A stretch of 64,000 nt of DNA, from assembly GCF_020164955.1 (NCBI RefSeq), contig NZ_JAIUHG010000026.1, positions 35,643 to 99,642 of the forward strand. The letters run 5' to 3'. The notes under the pieces were generated by a model that searched no databases, was not told the DNA's origin, and was given only the letters and a program-made list of their open reading frames with translations. This DNA comes from Mesorhizobium sp. CA8. Its GTDB lineage: Bacteria; Pseudomonadota; Alphaproteobacteria; Rhizobiales; Rhizobiaceae. Positions 44,700 to 54,265 of this stretch are shown here, one piece after another. Positions within the stretch are counted from its first letter, which is position 1; each line of letters opens with the position of its first letter. Both the position numbers and the translations under genes were made by a program.

Positions 44700-47600
44700 A
44701 TGGCAGGGCCACCCCCCAACGACGGCGATAGACCTGCCGACGATAACGCTGAAGCGAAAGCGACGAACAACACGCCGCCCATCGTGGGCATCGGGTCATC
44801 GGCCGGAGGCGTGGCCGCTCTGCAGAAGCTTGTCAGCAACATACCGGCGGACAGCGGCATCGTCTGGGTGCTCATCCAGCACATGGCGCCGGATCGGCCG
44901 AGCGAACTCGCGAGCATTCTTGCGCGCAAGGCAGAGTTACCAGTGGAGGAGGTTACGCACGACACGCGCGTCGAGGCTAACAAGATCTATCTGATCGCGC
45001 CGGGGCAAGTGATGACGATCCGTGGGGGCGTGCTGCGCCCCGCGCAGGACGGCGACCCGCTCGCGCGGCGCACCAGCATCGACGCCTTCCTTGTCTCGCT
45101 CGCTGAGGATCAGGGGGAGCATAGCGGCTGCGCGCTTCTGTCAGGGGCGGGCACTGACGGGACTCTCGGCCTCAAGGCGGTCAAGGGGGCGGGCGGGCTG
45201 ACGCTGACCCAGACGCTTCACACGGCCGAATACGACAGCATGCTGCTGAGCGCCACGCGCACAGGCCTCGTCGACCGCGAGGCCGACGTCGCCGACATGC
45301 CCGGGCTCTTCACCGACTTTCTCGTACGGCGGAAGCCCATCACGCGCGATGTGGAGGTCGAAGATGGCGAGAGGCGCGAGATCTGTGATGTGCTTCGCCG
45401 CGCCACCGGTCACGATTTCACCGACTACAAGTCGAGCACGATCGACCGGCGCATCCGCCGGCGAATGCAGATGCAGGGCATCGACGCGCTGTCCGCGTAT
45501 GTCGACCTGATGCGCGACGACCGGCGGGAGCCCGAGCGCCTGTTCCGCGATCTGCTGATCGGCGTCACCCAATTCTTCCGCGATACCGACTGGTTCGCGG
45601 CGCTGGCCGCGAAGGTACTCGGCCCGATGATGGAGGAAAAGACCGAGGACGACGAGGTGCGCGTCTGGGTTCCGGGTTGCGCCACTGGCGAGGAGGCCTA
45701 CAGCTTGGCGATCCTGTTTCAGGAGGCCCGGGCGCGAATGGAGGGCCCGCCGGAGGTGAAAATCTTCGGCACCGATATCGACGAGGCGGCCCTGCATTTC
45801 GCCCGTATCGGCCGCTATCCGCACAGCATCGCCGCCGATGTCAACGGGGAGCGGCTGGAGCGGTTCTTCGAAAAGGAGGATGGCCGCTACACGATCCGTC
45901 CGCAACTGCGCGAGATGTGCCTGTTCGCCCAGCACAACCTGCTGCGCGACCCACCGTTCTCGCGCATTGACCTGCTCTCGTGCCGGAATGTGCTGATCTA
46001 CATGAACCCGGGACTGCAGAAGCGGCTGATGCCGGTGTTCCATTACGCGCTCCGGCCCGGTGGCTTCCTGTTCCTCGGCCCCGCCGAGAACGCGGGGCAC
46101 GACAAGCTCTTCGGTGAGTTCGACCGGAAGCACCGTATCTTCCGCCGGCTGGGCGAGACCGCGCGGCTGCCCGAGTTTCCTATCGCCGGCGGCGACGGCA
46201 AGAACCGTCAGCAGATGCAACGGCAGGACGCCGCCACGAAACCTGACGTCACCGATCCGGCATTCCGTACTGCGCAAAAACTACTTGAGCGCTACACGCC
46301 GGCCTATGTCATCGTCGATTGCGACTTCGATATCCTCGATGCTTCGACGGGCACCGGGGCCTTCCTCGAACTGCCGCGCGGCCGGCCGAAGGCAAATCTC
46401 GCCGCGATGGCGCGCACCGAACTGGCCGTGGACATCAAGGCGGCCGTCGCGAAGGTGCTGACCACGGGCGAGCGGCTCGTGCGCGACGATCTGATCGTGG
46501 GCCATGACGAAGAGCGCCGCTACCTTACCCTGATCGTGGAGCCCCTGACCGGGGCCGACGCGAGCGAATGCCGTTGTCTCGTCGTCTTTCAGGTAGGAGC
46601 CGCCGCGATGGCGGAGAACACCGAGCGGGCAAGGCAGCGAGGCGGCGACGAGGAACTCGTACGCGCGCTGGAGCTGGAGCTTCAGACGACGAAGGAACGG
46701 CTGCAAAGCACGCTGGAGGAGTTGGAGACCTCGAACGAGGAACTTCGCGCCTCGAACGAGGAACTCTCGTCGGTAAACGAAGAACTGCAGTCCTCCAACG
46801 AGGAACTGGAAACCTCGAAGGAGGAACTGCAGTCGATCAACGAGGAGCTTCGCACGGTCAACAATGAGCTTTCGACGCGGGTCGAGGAGCTGAGCCGCGC
46901 CAACAGCGACCTGAAGAACCTTTTCTCCAACACCCGCATAGCGATGCTCTTTCTCGATGCCGAGTTCCGCATCCGCAATTTCACGCCACCGGCCAAGCCG
47001 CTCTTCCGGCTGCGCGACCACGACATGGGGCGACCGCTGGACGAACTCGCCGGCCACGTCGACTTAGGATCCCTGAAGCAGCAAGTGGCCGAAGTCATCC
47101 GCAGCGGGGAGCAGATCGAGAAGGAGGTCGAGGCGCGAAGCGGTGAGCCCCAGACGCTGATCATGCGCATGCTGCCCTATCGCGACGAGAACGACGTGGT
47201 TCAGGGTGCCGTTCTCACATTCATCGACATCACCGAGCGCAAGCGGTCTGAAGAGCGGCTTTCCGACATGGTGTCCGAGCTGAACCATCGGGTGAAGAAC
47301 AACTTGGCCAGTGTGCAGTCCATGATCCGTCAGGCGGCCAAACAGACAGAGACGAAGGACGAGCTACTCAAGGTGCTCACGGGCCAGCTACACGCAACGG
47401 CCGCGTCGCACGACATCCTCTCGCGCGGCGACTGGAAGGGCGCCAGGCTGCGTGACCTCGTCGGCGCCATCTTGTCCCCCTTCGTCGGCGAGGGGCTCGA
47501 CGGGCTGAGCATCCAAGGACCCGAGGTCCACCTGAAGCCGCAGGTCGTGGTCGGGCTCGGGCTGATCCTGCACGAGCTCGCCACGAACGCGTCGAAGTAC

Positions 47601-47858
47601 GGCGCGTGGTCCACCGGGACGGGACGGGTTTCGTTGAACTGGACTCGGGTCACGACCGACGGCGACGAACTGAGCATGGAATGGGCGGAAAGCGGCGGCC
47701 CGCCCGTTGCGCCGCCCGAGAGCAAGGGTTTCGGCCTCAATTTTATCTCCCGGTCCACCCAGCACGAACTTCGTGGCACCTGCAAGCATGAGTTTCCCCC
47801 GGCTGGCTACCACGGCGTCATAGTCGCGCCTGCGAAGGCCATCTTGATGGATCAATGA
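44700..47858 (+). CDS. CheB-CheR-PAS-HisKA_2/HWE-type sensor kinase
   Basis: A 1052-residue fusion. Residues ~25-205 are a CheB methylesterase domain with the Ser in GIGSSAGG, the His in VLIQHMAPD and the Asp in LSGAGTDGT. Residues ~215-480 are a CheR methyltransferase (WVPGCATGEEAYSLAIL, IFGTDID, LLSCRNVLIYM). A long coiled coil repeats SNEEL/SVNEELQ (~655-725). PAS follows (~730-850), then a HisKA_2 His in LNHRVKNNL (~860) and an HATPase (HELATNASKYGAWS). No membrane helix. Such proteins are known as chemotaxis-methyltransferase-like kinases of general stress or light responses in alphaproteobacteria. The convergent receiver at 47876 is a likely partner. Confidence 0.93.
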   Translation: MAGPPPNDGDRPADDNAEAKATNNTPPIVGIGSSAGGVAALQKLVSNIPADSGIVWVLIQHMAPDRPSELASILARKAELPVEEVTHDTRVEANKIYLIAPGQVMTIRGGVLRPAQDGDPLARRTSIDAFLVSLAEDQGEHSGCALLSGAGTDGTLGLKAVKGAGGLTLTQTLHTAEYDSMLLSATRTGLVDREADVADMPGLFTDFLVRRKPITRDVEVEDGERREICDVLRRATGHDFTDYKSSTIDRRIRRRMQMQGIDALSAYVDLMRDDRREPERLFRDLLIGVTQFFRDTDWFAALAAKVLGPMMEEKTEDDEVRVWVPGCATGEEAYSLAILFQEARARMEGPPEVKIFGTDIDEAALHFARIGRYPHSIAADVNGERLERFFEKEDGRYTIRPQLREMCLFAQHNLLRDPPFSRIDLLSCRNVLIYMNPGLQKRLMPVFHYALRPGGFLFLGPAENAGHDKLFGEFDRKHRIFRRLGETARLPEFPIAGGDGKNRQQMQRQDAATKPDVTDPAFRTAQKLLERYTPAYVIVDCDFDILDASTGTGAFLELPRGRPKANLAAMARTELAVDIKAAVAKVLTTGERLVRDDLIVGHDEERRYLTLIVEPLTGADASECRCLVVFQVGAAAMAENTERARQRGGDEELVRALELELQTTKERLQSTLEELETSNEELRASNEELSSVNEELQSSNEELETSKEELQSINEELRTVNNELSTRVEELSRANSDLKNLFSNTRIAMLFLDAEFRIRNFTPPAKPLFRLRDHDMGRPLDELAGHVDLGSLKQQVAEVIRSGEQIEKEVEARSGEPQTLIMRMLPYRDENDVVQGAVLTFIDITERKRSEERLSDMVSELNHRVKNNLASVQSMIRQAAKQTETKDELLKVLTGQLHATAASHDILSRGDWKGARLRDLVGAILSPFVGEGLDGLSIQGPEVHLKPQVVVGLGLILHELATNASKYGAWSTGTGRVSLNWTRVTTDGDELSMEWAESGGPPVAPPESKGFGLNFISRSTQHELRGTCKHEFPPAGYHGVIVAPAKAILMDQ

Positions 47859-47875
47859 AAATCGCTGAGGCCGTC

Positions 47876-48250
47876 TCATCGCCGCATGAGACCGAGCGCG
47901 TCGAGTGCAGCAAAGAGAGCGCCCTCCGTCAGCGGCTTGTGCAGAACCTGGCACTCTTTGAAGCGCTCGGGCACTTCCACCATCGAATAACCGGTCGCGA
48001 GGACGAAGGGAACGCCATGCTCGTGAAGCAGATCGGCGACCGGCCAGACGCGCTCACCGCCGAGGTTCACGTCGAGGACCGCGCCGTCGAGATCGTTCTG
48101 CCGCACCGCCAACAGCCCTGCCTCGACATTGGAGACTGGCCCGACAGGCACGCAGCCGCACTCGCCGACCATGTACTCGACATCCATTGCGATGAAGACG
48201 TCGTCCTCGATCACGAGGATTCGTGGCTTTCGGTTTTCAATTGAACCCAC
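47876..48250 (-). CDS. single-domain response regulator
   Basis: A receiver with VIEDDVFIAMDVEYM (acidic pocket), AVLDVNLGGERV (phospho-accepting Asp), VLATGYS (Thr) and VLHKPL (Lys). The frame is open to 48349; GTG 48250 gives the family-typical ~124 residues, but its ribosome binding site is poor. It ends 17 bases from the convergent stop of the CheB/CheR kinase. HWE/HisKA_2 kinases often pair with such stand-alone receivers, so a shared pathway is likely. Confidence 0.82.
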   Translation of the reverse strand: MGSIENRKPRILVIEDDVFIAMDVEYMVGECGCVPVGPVSNVEAGLLAVRQNDLDGAVLDVNLGGERVWPVADLLHEHGVPFVLATGYSMVEVPERFKECQVLHKPLTEGALFAALDALGLMRR

Positions 48251-48634
48251 GTCCCCGTTGTCCTCAAAGAACACTAACCGCTTCGCCACGAGAAAGTTCC
48301 GAATTTCCTGTGGCCAGCCGTCGCTTCCGAGAACTGCTGCTGGCGACATCGAAAACCGACCGGCAGCAGTCTAGGGCCAATTTGGTCTGCACATAGCTTT
48401 CGAGGTAGATGATTCAGCAGGTTCGATGGCTTCAGCCGGAGAACGTTGGACCCCGGTTCCGGCTCCTTCGCCTGAGAACCCGCAAGCTTGGAGCTAGGCA
48501 ATAAGCCAGGTCCGCTTTCTCTACACCGCCGCTAAGACGAGACCGTCTGGAGCCGGCCCCAGAGCGGTGACCCGCACCGTTTCTCCTTCGGCCAATCAAG
48601 GCCGAGGAGAACTCAAATGGGCCATATCTGCAGT
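48251..48634. other. intergenic, no gene seen
   Basis: About 380 bases between two minus-strand genes. No frame with motifs. A promoter for the receiver may lie near its right-hand side. Confidence 0.35.
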
Positions 48635-49343
48635 TCACGAATCTTGCGATGACGCCAGAGCAGCGCAAGGGCTGGACGCCTTGCCCGTGACCAGATTACT
48701 TGGCCCCGAGGCTCTCCAGCATCTCGTAGCGATAGGCCTGCTGTCGTGCCGCTCTGAATAGGCGCGATCAATGCCGTTTATGGTAATGGCAAATGTCCCG
48801 TTCTCAGTCCTGGCGATGAACCCTTTTGCCTTGAGATACCCAAGGTGGAACTCGAGGTGCTCGCGTTGGCAACTGGATAAGCGTTCTAACTGTTGGTCTC
48901 CGATGCCGGGATTGTTGACGTCTTGCCGGCGCCTCTCGCAGAGCAGTGGGAGTACTCTGGCCTGGACGATCGCATCCTTCTCGACAACGAGGGGATCGCT
49001 GGATTCCTGAGCCATCTCACGGTTATGGGTCAGATATTCCCTATGTAGAACATCATACTGCGCGCGAGCGGCAGGATCTTTGAGCGTGTTGTGCGCTTCG
49101 ATCAGGTGCTAAAACGCCGCTCGTCGCCAGTCTCCTGGTTGTCTGGGTGATAGCGTTTGCGTAGTAGCGGAATATCCGCTCAATCGTTTCTGGCGTCGCC
49201 CTCGGGCTCATTTCCATCAGATCGTAATAATCGACAAATGCGGATATCGTGGCGCTTCCCCAAGCCACCACCCCCGCTATTAAAACATGCATATTCACAG
49301 CACAAGCAAGTTGGCTGGCGCTGTATTCCACCGAATAGGTCAA
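48635..49343 (-). pseudogene. DnaJ-domain protein, two one-base deletions
   Basis: The minus strand reads DYYDLMEMSPRATPETIERIF and RYYA. One base is lost, then KRYHPDNQETGDERRF carries the HPD motif that stimulates DnaK. A second base is lost, then LIEAHNTLKDPAARAQYDVL follows and runs into the third frame, which continues from MAQESSDPLVVEKD to CQREHLEFHLGYLKAKGFI and TENGTFAITINGIDRA. So a J domain is joined to a winged-helix-like C-terminal part. Breaks lie near 49142 and 49096. The open 3' part (48635-49015) could still be translated. The 5' start is uncertain. Confidence 0.65.
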
Positions 49344-49388
49344 TCGGCCGCCTTATCTATAAGCTGATACTTATGCATCATTCGCTGC

Positions 49389-49760
49389 ATGCGCGACGAA
49401 AATTTAAATCGAGCGGCCCGGCAAGGGTTGGACGCCCTGGCAGCGCGGCCGCGGCGATCTCGACATCGACAAAATCTGGTGGGCGGCCAGGCGTCTGATT
49501 TCTTGAAGCTCAACTCGTCCGCCTGGTTCGATGGCAGCGAGCTCGTCGCGATCGAGCACTGGTCATTCCGCGGCGAGAAGTGGTGCATGAAGAACAAGCC
49601 GGCCGACTGGCAACCTTTGCCCGATGTCTACAGGCTCGAGCGGGAGCGTGAGGCCCAGGAATTCCTCGATCGGCGCCGTGTTTCCTCCCGGCAGCGGATG
49701 CTTGCCCAAATTCAGGCCACAGGGAAGCGCCAGAGCGCGCCGGACGCTTCGGCGGTGTAA
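49389..49760 (+). pseudogene. small hypothetical protein with internal frameshift
   Basis: The C-terminal ~85 residues look genuine (AWFDGSELVAIEHWSFRGEK, WCMKNKPADWQPLPDVYRLE, RRRVSSRQRMLAQIQATGKR). The N-terminal part in this frame is Arg-rich nonsense, while a neighbouring frame at 49450-49500 reads DLDIDKIWWAARRLIS, which fits the same protein better. At least two indels therefore separate the start (RDENLNRAARQGLDAL) from the end. No family name known. Confidence 0.45.
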
Positions 49761-50447
49761 GACAGCGGCGGCGGGAAACGCGCGCTGGAGGGGCTGGCCG
49801 GAATCGATCAATGCTTGTTCGGCTTCGGCGTGATCTCCTCGATCGGCATCTTGCCACCCTTTGCAGGCAGGGCGTTCGCGTCTGAACAAGCAGGGTTTGA
49901 CGATTCACACGGAAGGGTCTGTCGCCCACGCCGCCATAACGTTCCACAAGTTTCGCGAATCCTTAGGCGAAGGCGAAGAGAAGCGCCAGAACAATCACCA
50001 TTCGGGCTGCCATACAGAATTATAGCAGGCCCTCGCGCCGCATTTGACCAGCTACAGGTAGAATGGAGCACCCTAGCCGCCACCATCCTGCCCACCTTTC
50101 CGCAGCCTGACGCAACCGGCGCTATTCTAAATCTTGTCGCTTCCGAATTGACGAAATGGGATCATCGACGCGACCCACTGAACTGATCGGTGCGTGTGGT
50201 CGAACTGATCGAGCGTCGAGCCGATTGCTGTAAATCCGCCTTAGCAAGTCGCGGGCAGTCTTGGCGCGCTCCCATGTGCGGCCGACGAGTTTGCATCCTC
50301 CCAAGGTCGCGGGCTCATCGGTAACGTCGTCCCAGACAGTCCATGTGCCAGACGGCTCGGGATGACAGCGAAATCTAGGTTGGCGATCTTCCATGGCCTC
50401 AAAACGGCCGGCAATCCTATTTAGTTCGATCGAATATGCGAAGGTGG
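49761..50447. other. intergenic, no convincing gene
   Basis: About 690 bases with short overlapping frames only. A minus-strand tail near 49810 (KMPIEEITPKPNKH) could be a gene end. Nothing else recognised. Confidence 0.4.
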
Positions 50448-50714
50448 TTAACCGCCGCGCCGCGTCTGCTTCAACCTCACCCCGGCGCCGCCGCCATTCT
50501 CGGGGATGAACTCGACGCCGGCGATCTCCAATGTCTGGCACACCGCTGCGACATTGTTTGTCAGGCCTGCGGCAGGTTCCATTTGGCTCGCTTCCATCCT
50601 GCGAAGGGTGGCCACCGAAATTGAGGCCGCCGCCGCAAGGTCGCTTTGAGCCACGGCGAGTAGCGCTCGCCCCGCCGATATCATGACGGTCGCAAACCAG
50701 TCGAGGCCGCACAC
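50448..50714 (-). CDS. XRE-type helix-turn-helix regulator
   Basis: An 88-residue protein with a lambda-repressor-like HTH: ISAGRALLAVAQSDLAAAAS and ISVATLRRMEAS, then the common C-terminal GVEFIPENGGGAGVRLK of short rhizobial XRE proteins. An internal ATG at 50684 would start directly at the HTH and match family length. Likely a DNA-binding repressor of nearby accessory genes; the target is unknown. Confidence 0.7.
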   Translation of the reverse strand: MCGLDWFATVMISAGRALLAVAQSDLAAAASISVATLRRMEASQMEPAAGLTNNVAAVCQTLEIAGVEFIPENGGGAGVRLKQTRRGG

Positions 50715-50885
50715 AAGGCTTTTATGACTTGGGCCCGCAAGATTGGCGTGATCGAGGACGTGCCCACAGCACCGGCGTGGATGACTGGGCCAAAGATCAG
50801 CAACGCAGACCTCTTGTCAGGGGTGCGAAAGGGCTCTTCGTCAGACGCAGCTTGCGACTAAACCTTCCGGAGCGAAACGCCGCGT

Positions 50886-51191
50886 CTATGGGACCTCCGC
50901 CCCGCCCCTCTTGCCATCCGATATATGAAGCAACGGACGCCGCGCGCTCCGGCCGGCCGCGGCATGAATGCTGGCGACCTTGTGCACGGTGGCTGATGGC
51001 ATGGCCTGCTGAAGCGATAGGCCGAGCTCGCGAATGCGCGTGTCCCGATACGATCGTACGACCGCCGCCGACAGGTCGCGTGACGTCGCAGCCAACATGT
51101 CTGCCAGTGCGGATATATCCCCGGCTTGCGCGCGCTCGACCAGGCGATCGCGCAGTCGGCGGGCGATGATCGGACCAAATATCGCCACCAT
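50886..51191 (-). CDS. possible small hypothetical protein inside direct repeat A
   Basis: From ATG 51191 a frame reads MVAIFGPIIARRLRDRLVER, AQAGDISALADMLAATSRDL and SYRDTRIRELGLSLQQAMPS. The helical, charged composition looks coding. The homologous stretch in repeat B (53428-53798) is frameshifted. There is no ribosome binding site and the upstream part of the same frame is open, so the start is uncertain. Confidence 0.35.
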   Translation of the reverse strand: MVAIFGPIIARRLRDRLVERAQAGDISALADMLAATSRDLSAAVVRSYRDTRIRELGLSLQQAMPSATVHKVASIHAAAGRSARRPLLHISDGKRGGAEVP

Positions 51192-51406
51192 CAGCCGGCG
51201 TGCTCTGACACGGGGCAGGTTGTCCCTATGCAACGATGGGGCGGAACCCGCATGGCTCTCGAGCGCAGAATTAGTTGCCGCCAGCCATGACCACATTGAG
51301 CATTCAAACAGCCAATGGTTTTGCGAACGTTTTTGCCCGGAGCGGTGTCGGCGCCCAAGGGCTGCAGCGAAACACCTCCCCCCGGTGGGGCTGCTGTGAC
51401 CACGGC
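51024..51406. repeat. direct repeat A
   Basis: About 380 bases repeated at 53428-53798 in the same orientation. They share gagctcgcgaatgcg at the left, catcagccggcgtgct in the middle and cggtggggctgctgtgacca at the right, with scattered substitutions and small indels. The two copies flank the excalibur remnant, the 51636 gene, the broken recombinase and the 53021 gene. Confidence 0.8.
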
Positions 51407-51621
51407 GCGCGTCGCACGCCGACGGTGCGGCTCCGGCCAGCCAGCCGCTCGGCATTATCAGCCACAAGCTGGTCGCGCAAAGCGGCTATTCATGTGAACC
51501 GCGGCGATACTGCGCGCAGATCGGGTCGTGCGAAGAAGCCCAATGGTATCTGCACAACTGTTCGTGGGGCCAGAGGCTGGATCGGGACGGTGACGGTAAG
51601 GTCTGCGAGACGCTGTGCTAA
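51407..51621 (+). pseudogene. excalibur calcium-binding domain remnant
   Basis: A frame without a start codon reads PLGIISHKLVAQSGYSCEPR and ends with an excalibur-type domain: YCAQIGSCEEAQWYLHNC followed by LDRDGDGKVCETLC and a stop at 51619. The DxDxDG loop and four Cys are the family pattern. The N-terminal part, often a nuclease or secreted module, is cut at the edge of direct repeat A. Confidence 0.55.
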
Positions 51622-51635
51622 ATTTCGCAGTCCAC

Positions 51636-52019
51636 TTACAGACCGGCCATTTTGACATCTTTAACGAAGTCAACCCCGTAGTGGTCGACGAAGTCTTTGA
51701 CTTTCTGTCGAATGGCCTCAAGCGAAAAGCCGGACCGCCAGCTAGCCGGATCCTGGACGATCTGGTCTTTCCAGAAATCGAAGTCGTGATCGATCGCAGC
51801 CTGGTCGTTTGATGCACTCATATCTATGACCAGAACCAACTTATCGGGCTTGCCGCGCGAGGAAGCGGGCGACCAGCCGATGAGAAAAGGGCCTTCCCGC
51901 TCGAATTTCAAGTGCTGTTTGGTGGCGTAGTACATAGCAGTAGATGCCGCATCCAAGACGTAGTCCTTTAGAAACCAGTCGCAGTTGTTAGCCTCGGCGT
52001 CGCCACCCTCTTCAAGCAT
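51636..52019 (-). CDS. hypothetical protein, probably 5'-truncated
   Basis: The minus strand encodes NCDWFLKDYVLDAASTAMYY, KLVLVIDMSASNDQ and VKDFVDHYGVDFVKDVKMAG, clearly coding-like. To the left of about 51995 on the plus strand, serine-recombinase homology begins, so the first codons of this gene have been replaced at that junction; the ATG at 52019 and the longer frame to 52172 lie in recombinase sequence. Family unknown. Confidence 0.5.
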   Translation of the reverse strand: MLEEGGDAEANNCDWFLKDYVLDAASTAMYYATKQHLKFEREGPFLIGWSPASSRGKPDKLVLVIDMSASNDQAAIDHDFDFWKDQIVQDPASWRSGFSLEAIRQKVKDFVDHYGVDFVKDVKMAGL

Positions 52020-52920
52020 CTCAAATTCGCTGGCGTTGCCATCGTCACCCTGGCCGAGGGTGAGATCAGCGAGCTGCATGTCGGCCTCAAGGGCACGATG
52101 AACGCCTTGTTCCTCAAGGACCTTGCCCCTTAAGACCCATCGCGGCCTGCGGGGTAGGGTGGAGAAGGGCAAGGTCGGGGGCGGGCTGTGCTACGGCTAC
52201 CGGGTGGAGAAGAAACTGGGATGCCGCAGGCGAGCCCGTTCGCGGCGACCGCGCGATCGTGCCGGAGGAAGCGGCCATCGTGCGCCGCATCTTCCGCGAA
52301 TTCGCCGCCGGCAAGAGCCCGAAGGCAATCGCCGTCGACCTCAACAAGGAGGACATTCCTGGTCCGCTCGGCCGACACTGGGGCGACACCATTGTGCGGG
52401 CATGTGATCCGGGGAACCGGCGTCATCAACAACGAGCTCTACGCCGGCGTGCTGATTTGGAACCGCCTGCACTACGTCAAGGATCCTGCGACGGGCAAGC
52501 GCGTGTCGCGGGCCAATCCGCCAGCCAAATGGATCCGCGCCGAGGTGCCGCATCTCAGGATCGTCGAGGACGATTTGTGGCAGGCCGTGAAGGAGAGGCA
52601 GAAATCCATTGCCAGCCAGTTCGAGGCGGTGGCGATCGCAACGCGCAAGGCCCGGGCGAGGAGGCTGCACACAATGAAGCGGCCGGTCTCCCTGCTTTCG
52701 GGGTTGCTTACCTGCGGCTGCAGCGGCGGGCGCTACGGACTGTTCACACGCGACCGCTATGCCTGTCTCAACCACCGGCGCCGCGGCATTTGCGACAAAC
52801 ATCATGGCCGCGATCGCGGATGGCCTGTACCAACCTTCGATGAAAGCGAGAATGGAAGACCTGGAGAGGCAGAAGGCGGAGATCACCGCCCGTCTGGCAG
52901 TGGCGCCGCGTGTGCTCATT
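51995..52920 (+). pseudogene. serine recombinase, central and C-terminal remnant
   Basis: In order but in different frames: FKHLKFAGVAIVTLAEGEIS, LHVGLKGTMNALFLKDLA (resolvase catalytic-domain end), KTHRGLRGRVEKGKVGGGLC with YGYRV, IVRRIFREFAAGKSPKAIAV, GVINNELYAGVLIWNR (recombinase domain), and LSGLLTCGCSGGRYGL (zinc-ribbon start). Breaks lie near 52130, 52216 and 52400. The catalytic Ser region is absent. It differs from the intact recombinase at 58859. Confidence 0.75.
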
Positions 52921-53020
52921 TTTTCATAAGTGGGAGCCGCATATTAGGTTCCGCTGATCTTAGTTGGACCTTGAACCTTCTCTTTCGGGGAGCGTTGCCA
53001 TTGGATTCAGGAGGTTTTCG

Positions 53021-53236
53021 ATGGCGCGCTTTCAAATCGACGAGATCTATGGCGAACGCATCGTTGCAACGACATCTGTAGCACCTGATGCGCTCAGCGC
53101 CGCAGAGACCCTGACGGGAAAGGCGATCTCCACCAAGGCCTTGCAAGAGCACTGGGTTCGCGTTGTCGACGAATACGAAGGCATCGTCCACGACTTCAGC
53201 ATTGCAGAGGAGCCGCCAAAGGATTTTGTCAAATGA
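53021..53236 (+). CDS. small hypothetical protein with strong RBS
   Basis: A 71-residue protein from ATG 53021, preceded by aggagg at six-base spacing. The sequence is MARFQIDEIYGERIVATTSV, then AAETLTGKAISTKALQEHWV and RVVDEYEGIVHDFSIAEEPP: a compact beta/alpha protein with no named family that I recall. The frame opens earlier at 52964, but the ribosome binding site decides the start. Confidence 0.65.
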   Translation: MARFQIDEIYGERIVATTSVAPDALSAAETLTGKAISTKALQEHWVRVVDEYEGIVHDFSIAEEPPKDFVK

Positions 53237-53427
53237 TGAACTGCTTCGGCGCAAGCCCGGCTCGCAGATCGAGGGTGACACAGGATTATGCGAGCCGGGC
53301 CTAGCCGCCTACACCTATTCCGGGGGGAAGTGGTTTCGAACTCGGCGGTAAGTAAAAGTTGTTCGATAATCGCTCGTGCTGCAATGAGGACTGAGGTCCC
53401 ATTATCCTACCTGCTATGGTCCATTCG

Positions 53428-53798
53428 GAGCTCGCGAATGCGCCTGTCCCGATCCGATCGTACGACCGTCGCCGAAGGTCGCAGCCCTCTGCCAGTGCGG
53501 ATATATCGCAGCTTGCGCGCACTGGACCAGGCGATCGCCCAGTCGGCGGGCGATGATCGGACCAAATACCGCCACCATCAGCCGGCGTGCTCCGACACGG
53601 GGCAGGTTGCCCCTATGCAACGATGGAGCGGAACCCGCATGGCTCTCGAGCGCAGAATTAGTTGCCGCGAGCCATGACCACACTGAGCGATCCAAACGAT
53701 CAATGTGGTTTTGCGACCATTTTTTGCCCGGAGCGGTGTCGGTGCCCAAGGGCTGCAGCCAAACACCTTCCCCCGGTGGGGCTGCTGTGACCACGGCT
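53428..53798. repeat. direct repeat B
   Basis: Second copy of the ~380-bp direct repeat starting at 51024. It differs by several substitutions and a deletion around 53476-53490. After the repeat, the two sites have different neighbours: an excalibur remnant after A and the 53862 gene after B. Confidence 0.8.
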
Positions 53799-53861
53799 GC
53801 GCCCGACCGTCGCAGGAACAAAACGCCCTGGCGCCGATTGGTTTTTGACGGAGGAAACGGG

Positions 53862-54077
53862 ATGACGGTCGAACTTGTAGTTCTCGAAATGGCGGCTGCC
53901 CGGCAGCACGCAAAGCGCGCTGACCAGTCGCTGAAGCAAGCGACGGCTATGCTCGACGGTAACCATGGTATCGCTGTGAGCATTGCGCTGTGCTGCCGCA
54001 TCCGAAACGGGCAAGCGCGCGCGAAGGCGGCCAAGCGTCGCCTGCTGAAGATCGCCCCACCAACAACCGCGCACTGA
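53862..54077 (+). CDS. small hypothetical helical protein
   Basis: A 71-residue protein. ATG 53862 follows ggaggaaacggg, a good ribosome binding site. The sequence is helical (VVLEMAAARQHAKRADQSLK, CRIRNGQARAKAAKRRLLKI). No named family. It lies just downstream of direct repeat B. Confidence 0.55.
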   Translation: MTVELVVLEMAAARQHAKRADQSLKQATAMLDGNHGIAVSIALCCRIRNGQARAKAAKRRLLKIAPPTTAH

Positions 54078-54265
54078 CGAGCAACAACACTCATGCAGAT
54101 AAGAGTATCGTTAGTCCCCTGATATCGACGCAATGCGCCCGCTACCGCGCCATGGGTGATCTTGAAGGCGGTGAAGGAAATCACCGGGAAGGATGCAGAG
54201 TTCATCCGCTGGTTGGGGGCGGGTTCGCGTTAGCGGCCGGCACGTGGGGTCTCCCCTTGGGCGAC

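Noticed and set aside
45141..46277. 378-codon minus-strand open frame
   Set aside because: Antisense to the CheB/CheR domains of the 44700 kinase; composition is that of a reverse-frame shadow.
46670..46890. repeated aacgaggaac-like units, considered as a tandem DNA repeat or CRISPR-like array
   Set aside because: The repetition is in the protein (NEEL-type coiled coil of the kinase), with no spacers and no constant repeat length.
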